A stretch of DNA of 64,000 nt from Arenicola marina (GCA_964019135.1 OZ025257.1:16643971-16707970); one strand, 5' to 3'; positions 12,701 through 32,807 are shown, counted from the stretch's first letter. Translations and numbers: made by a program. The notes: a model not told the origin generated them from the sequence alone.

Positions 12701-15700
12701 CAGCTTCTCTATGAAAATCATGAATACAATATTTTTGATATCAATGTTATATACTAGCCTATTGCATATTTATATAAGAGATATGTAATTATAAATATAA
12801 AAATGCAATGCATAAAAATGCAATGCAAAATATGCTTTATTTATATTTGGCATCGTCAACCAGATTTCTTCTGGATATTAAGTACCGGTAGTAAGAAAAC
12901 TGAAATTTACCATTTACAACTGGTACAATGTGTAAGCATGTGCATGTGGCCATGCTTGAGGATTATACAATCAAGTCTACCAGGTATATATCTACAGAGT
13001 ATAGCCTGCCTGACATCTAACATAAAAAGTCAACCCCCCAATAAGCATAATAAGGAGGAGAAATACATATCAGCTGCAAAATCGAGCTGGCTGCATAGGT
13101 ATAGTACCACATCGAAAGAATTAATATCTACCTCAACAATAATAGTATGATAATTACTAGTTCACATACCATCAACTACGGTAGATCTTTTACATGTATA
13201 TGTTTCAGAAGAAATTTTCCAAAAAAAAAAATCCAATGTTTTGGTGCACCCTAATTTTCCTGAAATTTATCGATATATTTATTTATCTATTTATCTGTAC
13301 AGATTACAAATTATTCCACCCACACCATCAGTTAGCTCTGGGATCCTGTTCTTTGCCCAAACACTCCTACAACTTACGACATACTGCATGCATGGAAGCC
13401 ACAAACCCGAGTGGTCTCAATCTCTTGGTGGCTGATGACAATGGTGCATGTGAAGCCATTTTCTGCTTCTGCTATAAGGCATCTGGTAAACCTACACTAC
13501 CTGTTGCCCACCTGTCTAACAAAACAACTGACTGACAACTGAGCCAAAATCGCCTATTGTCACCCTCACTTGCTCTGAGTGCTACACAAAGCTACCAGAG
13601 TGATGAAGAGGCTAAGTTGGTGCCCTCTCCCTCCTTTCGCCTCATCCCCTCACTCCAGAGTAGTGAAGAGGCTAACTTTGACGCTAGGAGGCCATACACT
13701 GCAGGCTGGTTGACTGGTTGACCATATAAACTCCACCTCATCCTGCCCCTCGCCTGTATCCTGTAGTGGCTATGGTTACAGTAGCTCTTCGACTGACCAA
13801 CCTACAAGCCCCTGACCCCTTACCCGCCTCACACATTCAACTGTCAAATGTAAAAATGAACCAAAAATTTAGAACAGAAGGAAAATTAATTTTGGGCTGT
13901 AAGTTTTGGTATACCCAGGTTTGTAATTATTAATCTGGTATACCAAAACAGATGCAAATGAATAGACATATTATCTCACTTTATCAGTATTTCTGCTTCA
14001 GGGAATAAGTCTTGATATGCGCCTATTATCAGGATATCTAAAGCAGTACAGATATATTATCAATACATAGTATTTTTTATTAAGGTTGAGAGCGGGTGGC
14101 GCCTGGGGGATTTTTTCAGAACTAAATTCAATTGTTTTTTTTAATTTTTAGGGTCAAATTTCAATCAATATCAATCTATGTCACATCAAATAATATTTCC
14201 TCCCCCAAATTTGCATGTCTTTAATGTATTACAAGCAAATACCAAGATATTTAGTAATTGCATTATGCGCCAAAAGGTACAATTGTGACAATTCGTCATT
14301 AATGGCCTATTTTATAGCCTATTTAGTTACAATAGAGCTTATAGAACAAAAGTTAGTTCAGTAACATATCATTTTTTTGTTTTTTTCGTATTCACCATGA
14401 AGCTGGGCTTCAGCAGGCAGTTTTTTTGGGAAGTCTGTGAACCAGTTTTTATAGGGGCTTTCAAAACATTGAGAAAAAAACATATTTATAAGATTTTCCC
14501 ATTGACCGACATCCCGCTATTTGCCTGGTGAAAATAGTCCTGAATGCAAATTAAACATCAATAGAATGCTGAAAGAACTTCCACTTAATTGGTACTTTCA
14601 AAGATTTGAATGCAATGATGTCACTGAGAAGATAAAGTCAGACCATTTGAAACAAATAACCGTTAAACAACTATGACAACTGTCTGATGTGATGTAGAAT
14701 CTTTACTTTACATTCCCCAACCAAAAATGTACACACACCCAGCGATTATTTATTTTCGGTGCGCCTGAACCCCAATCAAAATATGGCACCTGCGGCAGTC
14801 CAAAAATCTCAGAAATTACACAGCAGATAATGGAAGTTATTAAAACAGAAGCATCAAGCAATGTCAGATCCCAAATTGGTAACAAATCAACAGAGAATTG
14901 GTTATTTTATGTAAATATATAGTTCATTGCTAAATATCCACGCAAAAAAGTAATTTTATAACCATGTAAAGGCCACCAAGATTTTGGGCTGGATTTTACT
15001 ACTGGAAAGAGATTGTTAGGAGATGTAACATAGTTCTGCGACTATATCCATATCACAGCTAACTATGTTACATCTATGGAACAGATGCAGATGAGGGCTA
15101 ACTTCCCTATTATTTGCACAAGGCGATTTTCACAATTCCAAGACGTTATATAAGTTACTTACTGGCTCAATATGTGACATAATATACAGCGTCATTAAAT
15201 AAAAACTGTGAATATTATAGAGACTTTCCCCATTTTTGGTCCCATCTACCAATGGCAATGGTTAAGGAACAAACAAAAAAATCCAAGGACCTTGACCGCT
15301 GACGTACATACTCTGCTAATAAACTTGACTGAGCCATGTTGACTACCCATTCGATGGGTAAAGTTACAGAAAGACATGTTACATTTTGCAACCTACAGAG
15401 CGTGCACACACACACACAGAAAAACCAACGTAGTGATAGATGCCGTAAAATCAAAGATTTTATGTCATAAATAGATCTTTACAGATCATTAATAACATAC
15501 AATGTTAGCGGCGTGGGCACAGTTTGTACCAAATAGGCGAGGACCTACATTGGCATAATTGATCTACTCCAGCCTTGAAATAACTGGCATAATTAGCAAG
15601 TTGAAAGATACAGATCTAAAACTTTCTCATCCGGTCAGGACTTCACTTTAGCAGTTTAGAATAGAAGGCCATGTTGTTTGGGAGACTGGACTAGTCTAAG

Positions 15701-15873
15701 TTCTAAACACTTCATTTGAAAACGCAGATCATAAAAAGCAAGGATGCTACTGATACTTACCCAGCAGGCGGAGCTCCCACTACATTTGCATCATGTGAAA
15801 TTGATCTTGGTGATCCGTGTCGAAGCAGACGGATAAGTTTAGGCAAAACTGGACGACACAATGTCAAAGACAT
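6551..15873 (-). CDS. BPHL: BPHL, biphenyl hydrolase-like / valacyclovir hydrolase (5' part, exons 1-3)
   Basis: Alpha/beta hydrolase; in mammals a mitochondrial serine hydrolase acting on amino-acid esters such as valacyclovir. Three exons join in frame: 15761-15873 (ATG, 37 codons + 2 nt), 7693-7793, and 6551-6717. Exons 2 and 3 read VDIRGAKLHFEKGG, HVVLLLPGALG, TDFGPQLDNLNK, then AWDPRGYGKS, PPERDWPEHF, ERDADDAAALMD, which track the human protein closely (human LLLPGMLG, TDFGPQLKNLNK, AWDPRGYGHS). Phases agree (2, 1, 0) and donors are GTAAGT, GTAACA and GTAAGT. The catalytic serine (GWSDGG in human) and later exons are not visible and should lie left of the window or in unrecognised exons. 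Exon 1 encodes a basic, Arg-rich N-terminus fitting a mitochondrial presequence; its link to exon 2 across a 7.97-kb intron rests on phase and position, not homology. Confidence 0.85.
6815..6905 (+). repeat. possible tRNA-derived SINE fragment
   Basis: A stretch in BPHL intron 2 resembles the tRNA-like head of a SINE: an A-box-like start (TAGCAGTGG), then a B-box-like GGTTGCGAGTTC near 6850. It directly follows a poly-G run. Only one copy was seen here, so the call is tentative. Confidence 0.3.
7455..7638 (-). mobile_element. tRNA-derived SINE in BPHL intron 2
   Basis: On the minus strand the element starts with a tRNA-like head: A box TAGCTCAGCGGG (7617-7628) and B box GGTTCGAGCCC (7547-7557), as expected for RNA polymerase III promoters. 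A non-tRNA body follows. The extra sequence between the boxes and the lack of a clean cloverleaf argue against a functional tRNA gene. A second, more decayed copy of the body lies at about 63.69-63.79 kb on the plus strand. A still weaker match may lie at 7180-7330. Confidence 0.7.
7693..7793 (-). CDS. BPHL: BPHL exon 2
   Basis: Acceptor TTTTTCAG at 7794-7801, donor GTAAC at 7688-7692. Encodes WVSSHKVDIRGAKLHFEKGG then LGNHVVLLLPGALG, the first beta strands and the conserved LLLPG loop that helps form the oxyanion hole of this hydrolase family. Confidence 0.88.
7797..9050. other. BPHL intron 1, 3' part, nothing recognised
   Basis: AT-rich intronic sequence between exon 2 and the 19-bp array. 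No conserved open frame or repeat structure is evident. Confidence 0.5.
9056..12057. repeat. 19-bp minisatellite, about 155 copies, in BPHL intron 1
   Basis: A 3-kb array of a 19-bp unit (TGATGTCCACTGTGGGTTG) with common variants at the middle position (TGATGATCACT, TGATGTTCACT, TGATGTCAACT). Three units equal 57 bases, which gives 19-residue periodic open frames on the minus strand that are artefacts. A block of about 360 bases starting near 10977 is repeated almost exactly about 470 bases later, near 11447, so the array has grown by duplication of multi-unit blocks. Confidence 0.95.
12078..12165. repeat. short 21-bp tandem repeat flanking the 19-bp array
   Basis: About four copies of a 21-bp unit (ACATTGAGAATTGTGATGTT-like) sit just beyond the 19-bp array. 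The TTGTGATGTT portion is shared with the larger array, so this may be a diverged edge of it. Confidence 0.6.
12170..15754. other. BPHL intron 1, 5' part, nothing coding recognised
   Basis: AT-rich sequence with no recognisable exon. A ~30-base segment near 13591 (GATGAAGAGGCTAA) recurs near 13657 as a local direct repeat. Short open frames here (for example 12803-13150 and 13194-13535) show no family resemblance. Confidence 0.5.
15761..15873 (-). CDS. BPHL: BPHL putative exon 1 (mitochondrial presequence)
   Basis: Starts at an ATG (15871-15873) and reads MSLTLCRPVLPKLIRLLRHG, then SPRSISHDANVVGAPPA plus two bases, ending at a strong GTAAGT donor (15755-15760). No acidic residue appears before residue 28 and there are several Arg, typical of a matrix-targeting peptide. 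The ending phase exactly fits the start of the 7693-7793 exon (joined residue Gly). Presequences are poorly conserved, so this could be the first exon of another mitochondrial gene. Confidence 0.55.
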
Positions 15874-16010
15874 TTTTTCAAGAAAGTTAGGCTTGTTCAC
15901 CGTTCACAACACCGGAAAAGTTACTTGTACCTCCCAATAGGAGAGCTCTTCAACTCTGGCTGAGTTGGGGCCGCGGAACCAGGCTTCACGGCCTTCGTGG
16001 GACGGTAGCA

Positions 16011-16024
16011 GCGCCACCTGGCGG
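16011..16024 (-). promoter_or_regulatory. CTCF-like motif upstream of BPHL exon 1
   Basis: On the minus strand CCGCCAGGTGGCGC fits all 14 positions of the common bilaterian CTCF core written CCRSYAGRKGGCRS. It lies about 140 bases upstream of the putative BPHL start codon. Binding is inferred only. Confidence 0.5.
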
Positions 16025-16529
16025 CCCGTACAAATAAAAGTGACCAGAAAACACGTTACTGTCGTTAGACAGTAGGTAATGTACGACAAGTAACGCCTTG
16101 TTTTCAGGGTACCAGCTGCCGTGAACCATTTATATATGGAGAGAGCAAGGCGGTTATGTTTCAGATCACGCAGAATAAATTTAGGCCCTGCGTGGTCACC
16201 GTGGAAGTCACAAAGATGGGCTGATACATGCTATAAATTGGGGATTTCATATTAAAATTTCCTATTCACGATTTATGAAAATCCTTGATCAAGATGGTGA
16301 TCTTACAGTCTTACCCAGATATCATGCCAACGTTAAATTAACGCTAGTCGAACGTTAGCATATACGTTTAATTAACGTTGTATGTTAACGTTATCAAAGA
16401 ACTTCTATACTATAAATTCTTTGACGTTATTCCAACGTAATTTTGCTAATTGATTTAACGTTAAATTAACGTTTTACATGTTACCGTTAACAGTAAACCA
16501 TTTTAAAACGAATAGCGATCGGCAAAAGT

Positions 16530-16700
16530 CGGGTCTTTCTACTGCTATACACCCTGTGGCACTGCGTATTTCCCGAAAGGGTGGTCCCAGGAGGCCATCG
16601 GCACCAGTGTGGTAGTTGGAAGCCCTAGCACTCTGAAAGCTCATCCCCGCCAGGCCGGGGATTAAACTCCGGTCGCGATACAAGGTAAGGCACGCACGCT
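16530..16700 (-). repeat. possible SINE inside the TIR element
   Basis: On the minus strand a B-box-like segment with arms CCGG around AGTTTAAT is followed by a body with CCTGGGACCACCC. The layout suggests a decayed tRNA-derived SINE, but the A box is unclear. Confidence 0.35.
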
Positions 16701-16702
16701 TG

Positions 16703-17203
16703 TTAGAACCCAAAACGTCATAGTGACCAAAATGTCATACCTTGGTAGAATGAAATATACAGTTTAAAGTTTAATTTCAACCATTCCGGTTATCGCTCAC
16801 ACAACCTTGCGTGGCGTTTCTGAAGGAGACAGGGCGGGGCCACTCGGGGCTAAAGGATTGCTTGATTGACAATTAGAGACCTCTTGGAGGCCGAAATTTG
16901 CGAATTAAGGCGCAGGAAAATAAGGAAATCTAAGATTTCTTGAAATAGGAGGTTCCAAGGGATGGACCCGGAGGGAGTTTGGGGGGGGGGGGGGGGGGGG
17001 GGGGGCGGGGCGATACCCATATTCCATTGTTTATGAAAGCAGTTAAATATATCTGAAACTGAAGAGTTACTGCCTCATATATTCATAGCCCCCGTCAACA
17101 GACACTGCGATCGAGGCACAGTGTGAAACTGTACATTTGCTCCTAGATGGCTCAGACCGTCTGATCTGACGTTTTCGTCACTATGACGTTTTGGGCCCTA
17201 ACA
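16703..17203. mobile_element. inner TIR element (~0.5 kb)
   Basis: Inverted repeats of about 40 bases, left GTTAGAACCCAAAACGTCAT and right (reverse complement) GTTAGGGCCCAAAACGTCAT, continue inward as GTGACNAAAANGTCA. It encloses a 26-base poly-G run at 16980-17005 and no coding frame. It is nested in the 16314-17512 element. Confidence 0.6.
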
Positions 17204-17514
17204 CACGCTAACCACTGCCGGCTGTATCAAATGGTTCAAATAAATATAAAGGCAAAATTAATTAATTAAAAAAAAAAAAACTTTTTTTCGAAAAACTATT
17301 ATTGAAATGGATCTTACTTGATTTGCCCCTTATCTTTCGATGTTTTGAATTTCGATCACGTTTCGGCTGAGATCTTTTTGCAATTTATGTTGCAAACGTA
17401 TATTTGTAAACAAAAAGCAAACGTTAATTTAACGGAGTAAATAGCTTGAAACCATATATCACCTATGCTTAACACAATCTAACGTTAACCTAACGTTAGC
17501 ATGATTTCTGGGTA

Positions 17515-18390
17515 GTACCCCATTCCAAGTTCTCGAAGAATTGTCCTCATTTATTAATTGTTTATTGAAGTAATCTCTTTGAAGTCTAATCTTATATGGA
17601 GCCTTATGTGGTTTAAGGGCGTCATAAACCGGTAGCATAAGTCTGTTGTGGCGTGGCCAGCCTGAAAAAAAAGTGAGACAAAACCAACGGAGAGGACGGT
17701 CCGAGGGTGAATTTTGGCTTTGCAAATTGCCCCTGAAAAAGGGGACGCACTGCGTATTCTGCGCCAACGGTAGCTACGCCACAATATCATATTGCAAGGG
17801 CCATTCCAAAGGACTAGATCTTTGGAAGTTTTCAGTTTGCCGGTTATTGGTCTTGTGCGCGCAAGCGCATGCCCCATCATTCTACAATGTTGCGTCTAAG
17901 GCGCGGGATTGCTGGATTCCCAGGTTTTACTGGCGGAAAATTAAGCGCTCCCGCAAGTTGTATTGGCACACATTCGAGCACAGGCCGCGGTCTAAAGACT
18001 TTTCTATCAGTAACATCCTAGATTTTATCAGAGATTAAGAAAAGTATATATACATGTATAGCAAACTCAGTCGTATTTAGCAGTCTGGGCGAAGGTATCA
18101 AATAATTTTGAGCAGCAGACACAATTTTCCAACCTGGCGCGTTTTTGATGCCTCTAGTCGCATGGAAGTAGTTCTAAACAGTCTACCACTCTTATGTGAA
18201 TTGTGGCGCATGCCTCCTCAGCCTACCCATTTGTGCGAAAAGAAAAAAAAGACACCTAAATCCAGAAAGCGGTGTTTGCTATATCATGAGCGAGAGATAG
18301 TTCAGAAAGAAATGTTCGGCATGGCCAGTCATTCCGCATAATTTGCAGGTAACCGAATAAGACCAGAACAAGGATATGTAGATTTTTCAG
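17515..18390. other. intergenic, nothing recognised
   Basis: Between the nested TIR elements and the beta-tubulin A 3' end. The open frame at 17646-18038 shows no recognisable family or splice logic. Confidence 0.5.
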
Positions 18391-18391
18391 T

Positions 18392-18397
18392 TTTATT
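18392..18397 (-). terminator. candidate poly(A) signal of beta-tubulin A
   Basis: AATAAA on the minus strand, about 280 bases downstream of the tubulin A stop codon. It is the first canonical hexamer after the stop. Confidence 0.5.
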
Positions 18398-18674
18398 CCG
18401 GCAGAAACATAAGTCAGTCTTTGGCACTTCCGTCAGAAACCGTCCAACTGTTTGAGGGATCGAGTGACGACTACGGAGAAGTACTCGGTAAGTCTTAAAC
18501 AGCTTAATAGCACGCATAATGTCTTTAAAACCAATCCAAGATAAAATTTCTTAGTTGTATAAAATATGCGAAAATGACCTGACATAATCAGTTCGTAAGT
18601 CTAGAGCAATTTTGAAAAGACAAAAGACAAAGAGGTGGTGGGTGGAGACAAGGGCGGATGTGCCGTTGTTCCGT

Positions 18675-22285
<3,611 letters not shown>

Positions 22286-22289
22286 GTTT

Positions 22290-22750
22290 GAATGATGTTC
22301 AATATATTCTTCAACGACAACCGCTTCGTCCGTCTGCCTGGTTCAAACTGACCGACTGCACAGTGCGGTAGCCAATATTTCTAGAACCGCGCCTGTGCAC
22401 CGCCAAAATCCCTCCGCACTGAAAGAAGTGTCTGTATGATTTTGAAAAAATATCAGTGATACGCTACTCAGTCATTGAAAAGATATATCCAATAACCTGT
22501 AATCTAATCATTGAATGAGTACATTATTTGTTTGTCAAATTATGTCATTGGCATAAACGATTATTATCAGGAAAAATAGTTCCTCTCGCATTATACATTC
22601 GAATAATTCAGGCTTCTCATTGGCTCATTCGGCCATATGGCCTGACATTTGAAATAGCCAAACCGGCGGAGGCAGGCGGAAGGCGGGCGTTGCCGCCAAG
22701 GGTGGAGATACAGTAGGGAGCTGCGCTGTGGGACAGGGTTCAGATTGCGG
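22290..22750. other. upstream region of beta-tubulin A
   Basis: Should contain the tubulin A promoter. No convincing TATA box at a usual distance was found. A CCAAT box (minus strand) lies at 22619-22623, about 335 bases upstream of the ATG. Confidence 0.35.
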
Positions 22751-22759
22751 CATCAGCCT

Positions 22760-23488
22760 TTGGCGCAAGTGCCCCCAGGCAAGCCCGCTTCTCTAGGGGC
22801 ACAACGGTAACAATGTTAAAATCCTTCGACGTTAGTAGGGAATCGACTGTAGCTTTTATTATAATGCGGGCGCGTACAATAATAGTGCTTACGTATTCTA
22901 TATACCTTGTTCTATCTTCTGACATCAAGAAAGTGTGTCAACACTAGATTGTTCCAGTCATATTTTCGCGAACAAATGTTGGAGCATGCGACTTTTCCCT
23001 ACCAACCGCCATGTATATGCAGCGCCACCTGGCGAATCCCGCCACCATTTGAACCATATGTAGCCTGGGTCCCAAACTTTGTAACAGTCAATGACCTGTG
23101 AAAGAGGGCGCTGCTGTTGTCGTTAAGTTCAAAGTGAGCGACTGACAAGGCCCTCTAGCGGAGAGTCATATGCTAACGGAGAGGAGGAACCAACTCGCAT
23201 TCACAGGTACCGACATCCGCCAAAAACAAATATGGCGGATGGCTGGTCGGGAACAGTTGTGTGCTCCAACATTTCTTCGCGAAAATATAATCGAAACAAC
23301 CTAGTGTCGACACACTTTTTTGATTTCAGATGATAGAACAAGGTATATAGAATACGTTAGCACTATTATTGTACGCGCTCGCATTATAATAAAAGCTACA
23401 GTCGATTCCCTACTAACGTCGAAGGATTTTAACATTGTTACCGTTGTGCCCCTAGAGAAGCGGGCTTGCCTGGGGGCACTTGCGCCAA
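22760..23488. mobile_element. foldback element 1 with 9-bp target duplication
   Basis: Near-perfect inverted arms of about 245 bases (from 22760 inward and 23488 inward), each starting TTGGCGCAAGTGCCCCC, surround a core of about 240 bases. The direct repeat CATCAGCCT flanks both ends exactly (22751-22759 and 23489-23497), a 9-bp target-site duplication typical of Mutator-like or Foldback elements. The arms produce two mirrored open frames of about 60 codons that are not genes. The core is related to that of the element at 29615-30293. It sits between the two tubulin genes. Confidence 0.8.
23022..23035 (-). promoter_or_regulatory. CTCF-like motif in foldback core 1
   Basis: Minus-strand TCGCCAGGTGGCGC fits 13 of 14 positions of CCRSYAGRKGGCRS. 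A further GAGGGCGCTGCTG-type half lies near 23106. Confidence 0.4.
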
Positions 23489-23969
23489 CATCAGCCTCTG
23501 AGTCCTATGCACTTGGCTCACATACAGGCGCAGTAGTCAAGACCGCAAACTTGAACAGTTGAATAACCGTTAAAAGTGGCATACACATGACTGAAGAGTA
23601 ACGTTAGATCAGTAGGCCTACGCCTACTGCAGAAGGACTATTAGAGATTTGCTTGAAGAGACAGATGCGTATAGCTGCGCCTAGCCCTGTTGCATGCCCC
23701 TCCCTGGCCTATCCGCTCTGGGGAGCGGGCCGGAGCGCCATGAAGTAAACATTCAAATTTAGCGTTGATTAAAAAATGTGCACTCTTCGGGCGGCGATTG
23801 CAGAAAAGTACACACATAAACGGTCCTTATCGATGTGTCAAGTTGTTCTTCATACCTTTATAGTTCCGAGGGCAAAGTGATTGAATACACACAAATGTGA
23901 TCACTTTTCGTACTGGCAAAACTTTCCAACAACAATTTTTTACAACATCTCCTCGCGGCTATGTTGCTG

Positions 23970-24092
23970 TAACGTCACAGTTCTCGTCATCTCCCGGCAG
24001 AGGGCGTTACGCTTACACCATAGTCCTAGGAAAAATTGTGATGCGAGGAACGAGCTCCGTCTGGCGGGAGATCGACAAGAACTGTGACGTAA
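23970..24092. repeat. small inverted repeat (~32-bp arms)
   Basis: TAACGTCACAGTTCTCGTCA on the left pairs with a segment at 24061-24092 ending CAAGAACTGTGACGTAA. A CTCF-like CCGGCAGAGGGCGT (13 of 14 positions) lies at 23994-24007. It may be a minimal TIR element. Confidence 0.5.
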
Positions 24093-24099
24093 TTTCAAT

Positions 24100-24790
24100 A
24101 ACGATCGTAAGGGGTCTGAAATGGCGACACGCGGCACAACAATATTTGAAAAATCGAAATTGACCCCTAAATTCCGACACTGAGGATCTAAAAAAACAAA
24201 ACTGAAGCAACAGTGTACGGAACGTCCTGGAAAATGTCGGCATTCCACGCTGAGAATTTCGAAAAATCGACACTGGACACTGCCTCCCTCCCTTCCATAG
24301 CCCTATCATAACACCAAATCTAGGTTTTATGCAGCGGTGACAGCCGCTTGCACTTACTGAAATGGATATGGTGGGGGTCTTAACTTAGGACTCCTACCCG
24401 GGCCCCCAGTCTTAACGCTATGACCGGACATAAGCCAGTTGTTAACATGTACATATGTGTATCCACTCGCATAGGCTTGCGGCAGGATCACGATGTTGGC
24501 AAATAAAACGGAGATTGGTTACGCATATATTAGGGCAATTAAAGTCATATTTTTTAAAGTGGGCCATTTATTGCAAAATTAAATTAATGCAACTAAGGAT
24601 TCAATTAGCATATATATGCAGCGACTACGATCAGGCTAAACTGCTCAAACGTTTACTAATCTATGACAACTGTGACATATCTTCTTCTCAAATCCAACAG
24701 ACTAACAGAATTTATGTGATACGAGGCGACAGATTTAGCGTAATTGCAAATGCAAAATTTGGCAATAATAACTGGTCTCGTAGTGGAAGG
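24100..24790. other. intergenic, nothing recognised
   Basis: No coding or repeat structure identified between the tubulin genes in this part. Confidence 0.45.
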
Positions 24791-24796
24791 GGGCCT

Positions 24797-24846
24797 CAGG
24801 GGCGAATCCAGAAAATCGCCCCCCCCCCCCCCTGGATCCGCCCCTG
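24797..24846. mobile_element. mini inverted-repeat unit with CAGGGGCG ends
   Basis: Ends CAGGGGCGAATCCAG and CTGGATCCGCCCCTG are inverted copies around a poly-C run; total 50 bases. The same terminal motif recurs across the window (24934, 36680, 38170, 41005), suggesting a dispersed MITE family. No target duplication is visible. Confidence 0.5.
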
Positions 24847-24933
24847 GGCTTGTCATGAATGAAGGGTTTGGAGCACTGGGCCATCTGCCCGGCGGTGACC
24901 CGGTGATATTGGATCCGAAAAACCTAAACAAGA

Positions 24934-25036
24934 CAGGGGCAGATCCAGACCCCCACCCTCCCCCCCCACCATTTTTTTTATTTTTTAGGAAGAATGGATG
25001 GAAAAAAGGGGGGGGGGGGGGCTGGATCCGCCCCTG
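24934..25036. mobile_element. second CAGGGGCG-ended mini element
   Basis: Starts CAGGGGCAGATCCAG and ends CTGGATCCGCCCCTG, with poly-C and poly-G runs facing each other inside, so the whole 103 bases can fold on itself. Confidence 0.5.
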
Positions 25037-25523
25037 AGAGTCACCTTCCGTGTTCTCGCGTGTTCAGTGGACATTCGTGTCTAAAAAATAGAGTTCTCTC
25101 TTACTTACCGGCAGCGTTTTGCGGTTTGTCTTAGTTAATGACAAGAGTCGCTAGTATGCCGAATTTGGTCTTAACAGTATGCCCGGTTATACGTTAAGAC
25201 CATTCTTCATGAAACCGGCCCCAGCCTAGTAATTATATAAAAGTAAATTTTCGATAGTCGCACCCAACCTAGGGGAGGGGAGTAAAAGCAAAGTATATAA
25301 TACCTCTGATAAACAGAGATCCTCTCCCGTGCTAATGAGGCCGATATATATAATGATTTCTATGAAACCATGGTTACCGTAGGCTACATCACGGTTCTAG
25401 GGGCACTTTACGACGAGAATTATCTAGAGTAAAATCGGAATAGCACGGAAGGTGAAGTTTAAGCTCAGGAGGGGCCCGTGTGGTAAAGATTCGGGGACCC
25501 CATGTTGCTCCGGTTTTGAAGTA

Positions 25524-26123
25524 CAGGGTCGGATCCACGCAGCGGTTTGGCCCCCCCCCCCCCCCCCCCAGGCTGTCCAGTGATCCTACTTTTTTATCTC
25601 CATCCTATTTTTCATACTTTTTCTTCAAAATACCTACATTTTCCTACTTTTTGGTATTTGCTTCACCAGGCGCAATTTCATAATGTCGTGAATTGCTGTA
25701 AAAGTGTGCATATCGCTTCTATTATTGCAAAAGTCAGAGGTATTTTGTTTTTGGGTCCTGATATATCTTTAAATCAACACTAGTGTCTGTCAAGTTCTAA
25801 TAAAGAAAATACAGGTACAGCTGAGCAGCATATAAGAAATGTTCTAAAAAAGCATTTTCTCAGTAATATAGCTTTTTGTCATTTGTTTATCCGGAATAAT
25901 GTTGCTACATATGCTATTTGAGTCATACCATTTGCTTCTAATTTCCTACTTTTTCTGTAGTTCCATTCCTACTTTTGTCCTACTTTTTCATGAGGGTGTG
26001 CTGGACAGCCTGCTCCCCTTTTAGGGCCGAAATTTATATCATTTAACATATGAAAACCAAAAATTTAGGCAATTACTCGAAACCGCCTCCCCCCCTTTTC
26101 TAGCATATCTAGATCCGACCCTG
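25524..26123. mobile_element. 600-bp TIR element flanked by TA
   Basis: Begins CAGGGTCGGATC and ends GATCCGACCCTG, both flanked by TA. A subterminal pair (CAGGCTGTCCAG near 25569 and CTGGACAGCCTG near 26002) is also inverted. Poly-C tracts lie near each end. No coding frame. Confidence 0.65.
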
Positions 26124-26990
26124 TATAATGAACAAAATCATTACCATAACGCAATCTTTCGATAATGCAGAAAATCTTCCTCTACATGTGATATATAAGC
26201 GATAACAAACTTAAGAGAGAAGTTTCCAGGCGCAGGGGAACGAGACACATGGCAATGAAACCTGGTTAACTCAGCGGAAAATAGACAGGTTGTCAATCAT
26301 TCATTGAGGTCACTTGCTTTTATCGAATCACCTGGCGAAGAAAGGTCTTCTGCCACGTGTGTTACTTTTTTGTCAGTGTCAGATCTGAATGCTTTTCACT
26401 TGTACCTGCAATCAGCTATGATCATCAATTCCATACTCACGATTTACGATCATAGTAAAGGACTCACACGTAGGCGGGGCTTTGTGTCGGAGTGTGGTAT
26501 AGTGTATATCGGACCGTTGATGGTAGGTTTGTACGTTAACTTCCCACTTTTTTTGTCATTTACGGATGGCAATATCGCAACCGATGATCAAGACTGATCT
26601 GAAAAGAGTTAAAAATATCTGTTGGCCGCCAAAAGATCACAAATTGTAATCAACGTTTTAATACAGTCGCAAAAGTCCCACTTTGTGGCATTTCGAGTCA
26701 CATCTAAAGAGGCCCAGAGCTATTTTGTCCAGACCAGAGCTTAGCAAACAATCTTGCCAGAACTCGGCGGTTAAATTGGGTAATAGTTACCATCTACTGC
26801 TTGGACACCAAACACGATTACATTGTATTAAATGTATACTGGGAAGGAATGAAGACAATCCCAGGTCAAAATATAGTCTCGAATTAATATATAGACTATA
26901 TTATTTGTTACTTCTCTAGAATGTATATGCTCAATTATGGCATTACATTCAGGTCAGATTCCACTAGTTCACTCCAACGATATCGGATTA
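26124..26990. other. intergenic 3' of beta-tubulin B, nothing recognised
   Basis: No family match or repeat structure seen. Confidence 0.5.
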
Positions 26991-26996
26991 TGAAAT

Positions 26997-27002
26997 TTTA
27001 TT
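26997..27002 (-). terminator. candidate poly(A) signal of beta-tubulin B
   Basis: AATAAA on the minus strand about 130 bases after the tubulin B stop codon. Confidence 0.55.
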
Positions 27003-27129
27003 GCAGACCGAAATACCACGATTACAAGGAGTTTCCTTCAATTATCCATGATGTTGAAATTTCAGTTTCAATCGTTCTTTCCGCGTCTACACGATTTTAC
27101 TAAAAGTGTTCGCTTGTCGAGTCCATAAT

Positions 27130-32641
<5,512 letters not shown>

Positions 32642-32727
32642 GTCGAGAGATTTTTCGCTTGGCGTCTGACACGACTTCGAGAGTCAATTGTTCGACTTGT
32701 CGTTGATTTGCATGGTGATGGTTATTG

Positions 32728-32735
32728 CTTTTATA
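32728..32735 (-). promoter_or_regulatory. TATA box of beta-tubulin B
   Basis: TATAAAAG on the minus strand, 87 bases upstream of the start codon, leaving room for a 5' UTR of about 55 bases. Confidence 0.6.
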
Positions 32736-32802
32736 GTAGTGACATCGCACTCCTTGGTTGCACCGGGATCCCTCCGCGCTTCTCTCATAATAATGCATTA
32801 CC

Positions 32803-32807
32803 ATTGG
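32803..32807 (-). promoter_or_regulatory. CCAAT box of beta-tubulin B
   Basis: CCAAT (AACCAATGG context) on the minus strand about 70 bases upstream of the TATA box, a common position. Confidence 0.5.

Larger units (their letters stand above)
16314..17512. mobile_element. TIR element with TA target duplication (outer, ~1.2 kb)
   Basis: Left end CCCAGATATCATGCCAACGT and right end (reverse complement) CCCAGAAATCATGCTAACGT match closely and are both flanked by TA, as expected for Tc1/mariner-type non-autonomous elements. The subterminal regions are full of AACGTTAA-type motifs (16330-16490 and 17405-17500). It contains a SINE-like unit and a second TIR element, so it is a nested composite. No transposase frame is visible. 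Confidence 0.65.

Noticed and set aside
22740-23562. Two matching ~60-80 codon frames on opposite strands (RTRYIEYVSTIIVRARIIIK)
   Set aside because: They are the two arms of one foldback element, so the second is just the mirror of the first; no family match.
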